From Paulinella micropora (lineage: Eukaryota; Cercozoa; Imbricatea; Euglyphida), in the NCBI GenBank assembly GCA_009731375.1, contig BJOX01000077.1, positions 657,461 through 706,927 on the forward strand: a stretch of 49,467 nt of DNA, given 5' to 3'. A model generated the notes under the pieces. It ran no database searches. It saw only the letters and a list, made by a program, of their open reading frames with translations, and was not told the origin of the DNA. Numbering within the stretch: position 1 is the first letter of the stretch; each line of letters starts with the position of its first letter. The translations under genes were made by a program, and so were the position numbers. Shown here in pieces: positions 44,078-49,467 of the stretch.

Positions 44078-47000
44078 TCACTGCCTTCGTCGTCTGGCGC
44101 GGATTTCTTTGCCTGGTGGAGGACCACCAACAAAAGTCAGATCGAACTTTGACTGTTCGAGAATGTCCCAGATCTTATTAGGGATTCCGCCCAACGATAA
44201 TTCAAAAGGGACATCAAGCACTCCTCTTGGCAGTGTCTGAATGGTCCACGCAGTGTAATCCTTGTCTCTGGGAGTAATTGTATCATCCCATGTCTCGAGA
44301 CTTTTTGCGTCTTTATATACTGGCAGATAATGTCTTGCCTTTGGATCCTCAACCGGGTCCATACTTCTCCAGAACTGGAGTATCGGTTGTACTATCTTTG
44401 CGGCTGATGATATTTTGAGTGTCCGTGTGACACGCATCTGTCGTGGGACCGCCACGACCCGCATCAAGTATAAGTCTGAGAGAGTGTCATCAGCGACATG
44501 TTGTTCCGCTGGTCTCATCAGATAGAAAACATTTTTCACCCATGCGATGGTTGCTATCGCATCGCCTTCCTTCCATCGCTCATGGACAATCTCAACGTTG
44601 CCCGCGTTTGGGTCAGTGTCCGTCCCCTCCTCCTCCTGGTGGACGTCCTTTGATCTCATCGACCTCATCGCCTTCCTCGGTTGGTCGTTGATAAGATCAT
44701 TCCGCGCTCTCCTTAGCTGCGCCTCTGTGATCTTCTCCTTCTTTCCGCTATGCTCTCGCGGAGACTTGGACTGAGTCCCCACCGCGCTTATGCGGTCAGT
44801 CTTCTCCTTGCTGTCCACCTCACTCTCCTCCTTCTCAGCTATCGGTGCCCGATAAGCATCGTCTTGGTCTATGCCAGCCTCCTTGTGGATGGGCGGCACC
44901 TCTTTGAAATCATCCTTCATCCGTTTTAACGCCTCCTCAACGGATTCATCTTCCAGTAAGAAGGGATCATACTTAATCAGCCTTCTTACATTCACAATTT
45001 GCACCTTCCCTCTACCCCTGATCTTGTAATTCAGAGGTCCCGTCTGTTCCATAATCTGATAAGGTCCTTTCCAGTGAGTGAACAGCTTAGAGCTGACTCC
45101 CTTCGGGACTTGAGGATGGTACAATAGTACAATATCCCCGACCTGGAACTTGATCTGATCCAAGTGCGCTTGTCGCACCCCTTCAGCATCAGTCTTTCGG
45201 CGCTCCGCCTCTCTATGCGCCCTGACTATTTGTTCCGCCTCCATCTTCACTCTAAGTCTCATCCCAAACAACTCATCCGCATCCGCCCAAGTGTCTTTTG
45301 GGTGAAGGAGCGAAGTCGGGATATCAGGCTCACGCCCATATACTAACTGATATGGCGAGATTGAGCTCTTCGAGCCTCCTAACGCCGTAGAGGGTAGACA
45401 GTTCATTGCAAACGCAAATGATGGTGCTGCCTCGACCCATGCTCTTTGATTCTCCTTCTTCGTGCAATACATCTTTAGCGAGGCTTTGAGGGGTCTGTGT
45501 ACCCGCTCGATTTTCCCATTTGCTCGCGGGTTATAGGCAGTAACATATTGCCATTTCATCCCGTAATACTTAGATAGTTTGTCGATGACCTCGTTATTAA
45601 AGTCCGAGCCTCGATCAGAACATATCTTTCTTGGTACTCCGATCTGTGAGATGATCCTATCGATCAGCGCCTCGGCCGTCGTCTTGCCGGTAACGTCTTT
45701 GACAGGGATGATCCACACATAGTTGGTGGCTCTGTCAATAGCCGTAAGGAGGTATTTGTAACCATCCTTCGATTCTGGGAAAGGTCCCACATGATCAATG
45801 TGTATAAACTCAAACATCCCCGCATGAAGAGGAAATTCGCCAATCAGGCCGAAATTTGCCTTCAGTGGTGTTTTGTTTATCTTGCACGGGATGCATGCAT
45901 CCACCGCCTGATCTATCTCCTCCTTCATCTTCTTCCACCAGAATCGCCTCGCTACGAACATATGAGTTCGTTGTCGACCCGGATGCGCCAAAAGTGGGCA
46001 ATTGTGGGCTGCGACAAATATAAATCGTCTCAGACTCTCCGGTACCCAAAGGGTCCATTTGTCCGGCTGTGACGCATAGCGACCGTGAAGGCCCTTGTAC
46101 CACAGTAGACCATCTCTCCATCCCATCTCCTTCATCTGATCTTTGATCGCTTTCGTCATCCGTAGCTCATCCGGGTTCTGATATAACTGTATCAGTTCTT
46201 TAAACTCCGGATCTTGAGCCTGTTGTTGCCTCCATGCGGTAGGCGAGGCTATATGGATAGTACCATCTTCTAGCCGTACCCCGATTCTTTCCGGGTCATC
46301 GTCTAGGTCACTTCTCCGCTCTTGAGGAGGCTCCGCATAAACTTCCTGCGTCTCCTCTTCCTCTCTTATGTTCGCCTTCGCATTCTCATATACCTCATAG
46401 GACCACTCAGCGTCCTCCTGGGTATGTAGCTCACAACATATCCCGTGATCCGGGCCTTGTGGACTGTACCGTAGACCTGTGCGGTCATATCGGACTCCAC
46501 TCGCCATCTCCATCGCCTCAATGTGGCTGACCTCATACACCTTGTCAGTGGACAAGTCTTCCATCTCCACCGTGGACACCAACGCCGATACTTCTGAGTT
46601 AAACTCTAGCCTAGAGAGGCTATCAGCGACCACATTTCGCTTTCCCGGTAGATGGACCATTGTAAAATCGAAACAAGACAAGAACGCTTGCCACCGCGCC
46701 AGCCGTCCCGTCTGTTCATGATTCATCAACCATAACAGGTTATGATGATCAGTTCTGACAGTAAATTGAGGTCCTCCCCACAAATACTCTCTGAGCCTCT
46801 TGAGGGCCCATACTACCGCCAACGCCTCTCTTTGCCTTGTGCAATAGTTTCTCTCCGCCGCACACAACTTCCTACTAATAAACATGATTGGGCGTAATTT
46901 CTTCTCCTCATCCTCTTGTTGTAATACAGCCCCAATCGCAAACTTAGATGCGTCTGTATCGACTACGAATTGTTTCGTAAAGTCGGGCATCGTTAACACC

Positions 47001-49462
47001 AGTCCTCCGTCTTTCGGGTCTTTGTAAATGAGATCTTTGAGCGCATGAAACGCTTGCAAAGCCTCTTCGTCCCACTTCTCAAAGTCTCCAAAATCTATCA
47101 TTTTCTCCACTTTAGCCCGTGTTGCACCCCAATCGGGTATAAACTGGCTATAGTATTGCGCCATCGCAAGGAATGAGTGCAATTCAGTGCGGTTCTTCGG
47201 TATCGGTCGATTCATAATCTCCTCCCTCTTCTCTTTGGATATCGAGACTCGATTATGGGAGATCTCGTACCCTAAGTATGTCACACTCGTCTTGGCAAGT
47301 TGACACTTCTTTAGATTGCACTTCAGGCCAAAAGCTCCGATGCGCCTGAATATATCGGACAAATGATCGATATGCTCCTCCATTGTGTTAGAGTATACGA
47401 TAATGTCATCGATATAGCAAAATGCATATTCTCCCGCCTTCTGTCCCCGCCTTCTCATAAAGCCACCGTCAGACAAATCATCGTACTGACTGCTCAACAT
47501 CTTCTGCATCGCCTTCTGGAAAAGTCCTGGGGCTTGCTTGAGGCCCATCGGAAGCACTTTCCATTGGTATATTTCCATACCCACCACAAACGCCGTCAGC
47601 CATCTGGACTTTTCCTCCAGTGGTATCTGCCAGAAGCCATTCTTAAGGTCAATGACCGAATAGAATTTTGCATTCCGCAGTACTCTCCTTCCTTCTTCTA
47701 ATGTCGGGAGAGGATTTCTCTCTTCCTCCAGCACCTTGTTAACACGAGCATAGTTAACTGTCAGGCGCCATTCTCCTCCTGGCTTCGGCACTATTCTCGG
47801 TTGTGAGACTATTGAGGATGTTGATCTCTCAATAAAGTCCTCATTGAGCAGCTGTCTTGCTAGCTCCTCCGCTATCTTCGCCTCATGTATACTCAAATTC
47901 GCCCTTCGTGGTGCCGGTGACGGCTCCGCACCCGGTATTTTGTAAATAACCGCAGTGAAATCTTCAGGCTTGACACCACCTGCATGTGGAGGGTCAAAAA
48001 TTTCCTTGTTCGCCTCTAATTTGGCTTTTAAAAGCTCCTTCTCCTTCTCCGTGCCTACTCCTTCTTCCAATATTTTCCGCGCCGCCTCTTGAAAATCTTC
48101 ATCAGACATCTGCTTATGCTGCTTGAGGGGTTCTCTGTCCTCCTCCAAGCCTAAGTCCTCTTCCGAGACATCATCTAGGCCCGTCTTTTCATACGTGACC
48201 GTGTCCGGCTCATCATCTTTACCGAGCTCCACCAGCATGTCAATGAGTCTCGCGTATTGCAAAGGAGCTTTACGGGTGTAAAAACCATCAAAGCATGTGA
48301 ATGCTTGCGGTATCAATTTCAACTTGTCGAGGTCTCTGAGCTTCCGCTTGTATGCACTGCTCTGCTCACGAGTTCCCATACGACAAGCCACCACTAGCTG
48401 TTGCTTGCGAGAGGGTACCGGTATAGGATGATCAATAAGCCGGTCCCTTATTTCCTGCGCCCATATCGCCTTCTCATTATATGGCAGGATAATAGTATAC
48501 GGCTTATTATTTTCGAATAAAGTCCGTAAGCATTTCTTCACTTCAGACAGTGAACGCGGCCACGTGGGCTCGTCACCCCAGAAATCAGTAATAAAACTTT
48601 TAATAGTTTCTGGTGGAGTATCCGGGATTCGCCCCGTTCTCCTTGGTACAAACGCCTCCCTTTTTTCTTCTCCTACTTTCGCATGGAAACAGTATCCGTT
48701 AGTAATATGGACATCTGTTCCTACTCCTTCCGCGAATCTCGCCAACGACGGGCTTCTTTGTGCGACACATATAATCTCCTCCTTTCGCTTCTCGATTAAG
48801 TCATCAATAGACTTTTTGTCCCAATGGCATGTCGGAACTGTGACAGTGCACACTTGGGATTCCCAATTGTCGGTCCAGGACAGTTCATCCGGTCTTACGA
48901 CATGGGGGTGAACGTACACCTCAAGTGCCTCATGTGCGATGGCCATCTTTTTGTGATCCGTCGCTAGACTCAGCTCATAAGCCTCATAAGAGTCAGTAGC
49001 GTTGAAGGGATCAATATCGTTCTCTTCTCCTCTTTTTACTCCATATATCACTCGCCGTGCGGCGCAATCAATCACAGCCCCCATCGTAGCCAATTGGTCA
49101 TACGATAGTAATATTGACCCGTGGTAACCGGGGACGACATAGAGGTCCATACGGTATACTCGTGCGGATTTCAATTTAAAGGTCAGTGTGATGATTCCCG
49201 TGATATCCGTCCGGCTGCTCACTCCTTTGAGAGTGCCCGTTGACTTTTCCATATTTCCGTCCACCCAGTCCCGGTATCGATTTAAAAACTTCCTGCCGAC
49301 AATATTAATATTCGTCATTGTATCATTACCAACTTTTAATATTGTCTTCAATGTTTCACAATAAAGTTCCGTATAACACAGAGCATCGGGCCTGTGTATA
49401 TTGGCTGCGAGAACAAGAACTTTACGTTCCAAATTTTGGAGTCTTGTCTCTAAGTTTTTCAA
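44078..49462 (-). CDS. Ty3/gypsy-type retrotransposon polyprotein (PR-RT-RNaseH-IN), 5' incomplete
   Basis: A continuous frame of 1794 codons. Residue 1 is TTG and the frame is open to the window edge, so the true N-terminus lies outside. Retropepsin-like region about 35-140, where the expected D-T/S-G reads D47-T48-M49. RT about 535-735, with catalytic D605 and YIDD 683-686. RNase H about 830-950, with D835/D837, E870 or E879, D905 and D947. Integrase zinc finger H1153-H1160-C1190-C1193, then core D1223, D1283, E1319 (D-x35-E). GPY/F-like HWKGPY at 1463-1468. The order RT-RNaseH-IN is that of Ty3/gypsy. Residues about 1500-1794 are a charged linker and an unrecognised globular-looking extension. 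There is no frameshift or internal stop, so the copy looks young. Gag is not in the window. Confidence 0.92.
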   Translation of the reverse strand: MKNLETRLQNLERKVLVLAANIHRPDALCYTELYCETLKTILKVGNDTMTNINIVGRKFLNRYRDWVDGNMEKSTGTLKGVSSRTDITGIITLTFKLKSARVYRMDLYVVPGYHGSILLSYDQLATMGAVIDCAARRVIYGVKRGEENDIDPFNATDSYEAYELSLATDHKKMAIAHEALEVYVHPHVVRPDELSWTDNWESQVCTVTVPTCHWDKKSIDDLIEKRKEEIICVAQRSPSLARFAEGVGTDVHITNGYCFHAKVGEEKREAFVPRRTGRIPDTPPETIKSFITDFWGDEPTWPRSLSEVKKCLRTLFENNKPYTIILPYNEKAIWAQEIRDRLIDHPIPVPSRKQQLVVACRMGTREQSSAYKRKLRDLDKLKLIPQAFTCFDGFYTRKAPLQYARLIDMLVELGKDDEPDTVTYEKTGLDDVSEEDLGLEEDREPLKQHKQMSDEDFQEAARKILEEGVGTEKEKELLKAKLEANKEIFDPPHAGGVKPEDFTAVIYKIPGAEPSPAPRRANLSIHEAKIAEELARQLLNEDFIERSTSSIVSQPRIVPKPGGEWRLTVNYARVNKVLEEERNPLPTLEEGRRVLRNAKFYSVIDLKNGFWQIPLEEKSRWLTAFVVGMEIYQWKVLPMGLKQAPGLFQKAMQKMLSSQYDDLSDGGFMRRRGQKAGEYAFCYIDDIIVYSNTMEEHIDHLSDIFRRIGAFGLKCNLKKCQLAKTSVTYLGYEISHNRVSISKEKREEIMNRPIPKNRTELHSFLAMAQYYSQFIPDWGATRAKVEKMIDFGDFEKWDEEALQAFHALKDLIYKDPKDGGLVLTMPDFTKQFVVDTDASKFAIGAVLQQEDEEKKLRPIMFISRKLCAAERNYCTRQREALAVVWALKRLREYLWGGPQFTVRTDHHNLLWLMNHEQTGRLARWQAFLSCFDFTMVHLPGKRNVVADSLSRLEFNSEVSALVSTVEMEDLSTDKVYEVSHIEAMEMASGVRYDRTGLRYSPQGPDHGICCELHTQEDAEWSYEVYENAKANIREEEETQEVYAEPPQERRSDLDDDPERIGVRLEDGTIHIASPTAWRQQQAQDPEFKELIQLYQNPDELRMTKAIKDQMKEMGWRDGLLWYKGLHGRYASQPDKWTLWVPESLRRFIFVAAHNCPLLAHPGRQRTHMFVARRFWWKKMKEEIDQAVDACIPCKINKTPLKANFGLIGEFPLHAGMFEFIHIDHVGPFPESKDGYKYLLTAIDRATNYVWIIPVKDVTGKTTAEALIDRIISQIGVPRKICSDRGSDFNNEVIDKLSKYYGMKWQYVTAYNPRANGKIERVHRPLKASLKMYCTKKENQRAWVEAAPSFAFAMNCLPSTALGGSKSSISPYQLVYGREPDIPTSLLHPKDTWADADELFGMRLRVKMEAEQIVRAHREAERRKTDAEGVRQAHLDQIKFQVGDIVLLYHPQVPKGVSSKLFTHWKGPYQIMEQTGPLNYKIRGRGKVQIVNVRRLIKYDPFLLEDESVEEALKRMKDDFKEVPPIHKEAGIDQDDAYRAPIAEKEESEVDSKEKTDRISAVGTQSKSPREHSGKKEKITEAQLRRARNDLINDQPRKAMRSMRSKDVHQEEEGTDTDPNAGNVEIVHERWKEGDAIATIAWVKNVFYLMRPAEQHVADDTLSDLYLMRVVAVPRQMRVTRTLKISSAAKIVQPILQFWRSMDPVEDPKARHYLPVYKDAKSLETWDDTITPRDKDYTAWTIQTLPRGVLDVPFELSLGGIPNKIWDILEQSKFDLTFVGGPPPGKEIRARRRRQ

Positions 49463-49467
49463 CTCCT
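44078..49467 (-). mobile_element. Ty3/gypsy LTR retrotransposon, partial
   Basis: The element is defined by the pol frame. The 5' part (LTR, primer site, gag) is beyond 49467. The 3' LTR should lie within roughly 42-44 kb, but without its partner it cannot be delimited. Confidence 0.85.

Noticed and set aside
44443-48911. Plus-strand frames opposite the retroelement
   Set aside because: Shadows of the pol frame, without motifs.

Overview
The window is eukaryotic nuclear DNA: spliced genes with GT..AG introns, AATAAA signals, tRNA-derived SINE-like elements, a Ty3/gypsy retrotransposon, and extreme microsatellite content with N gaps inside simple repeats. A free-living or algal-type protist or alga is plausible (fasciclin domains plus small Cys-rich modules), but the sequence alone does not fix the lineage.

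The central feature is one large minus-strand gene from ATG 39144 to stop 6717. I reassembled 29 small exons (28-105 bp, 1995 bp of coding sequence visible, 664 codons plus stop) by following protein motifs and splice phase; one further exon of FAS1 domain 1 appears hidden in an assembly gap between 35681 and 38022. The product is a predicted secreted protein: signal peptide, FAS1 domain 1, Cys module 1, FAS1 domain 2, FAS1 domain 3, Cys modules 2 and 3, ending ..QCLCA-stop. The Cys modules share C-x9-C, P-(S/A)-G-C, (Y/W)-F-N and, in two of three, C-x5-C-x-C. About 30 kb of intron is mostly GATA, CATA, TTA, CT, CA, AGT and GTT simple repeats.

The most unusual feature is that many exons are surrounded by tandem arrays of half-exons. 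Copies upstream of an exon (in the direction of transcription) carry the 3' splice site and the 5' half of that exon; copies downstream carry the 3' half and the 5' splice site; each is truncated into microsatellite. By eye there are roughly 65-75 upstream-type and about 24 downstream-type copies, belonging to at least 17 different exons.

Left of this gene (1-6.7 kb) are a possible 3' terminal exon of a plus-strand gene with a NUMOD1-like motif (1244-1406, AATAAA at 1923), a SINE-like family with a (TTA)n tail, a second TTA-tailed element, a 900 bp TTC tract and about 2 kb of unique sequence. Right of it are duplicated and palindromic DNA (39.4-41.0 kb), a plus-strand terminal exon resembling a kinase-associated KA1 domain (41064-41822, AATAAA at 41957), about 2.2 kb of mostly unrecognised sequence, and a long minus-strand Ty3/gypsy pol frame (44078 to the window end) with reverse transcriptase, RNase H, DDE integrase, a GPY/F-like motif and an unrecognised C-terminal extension of nearly 300 residues.
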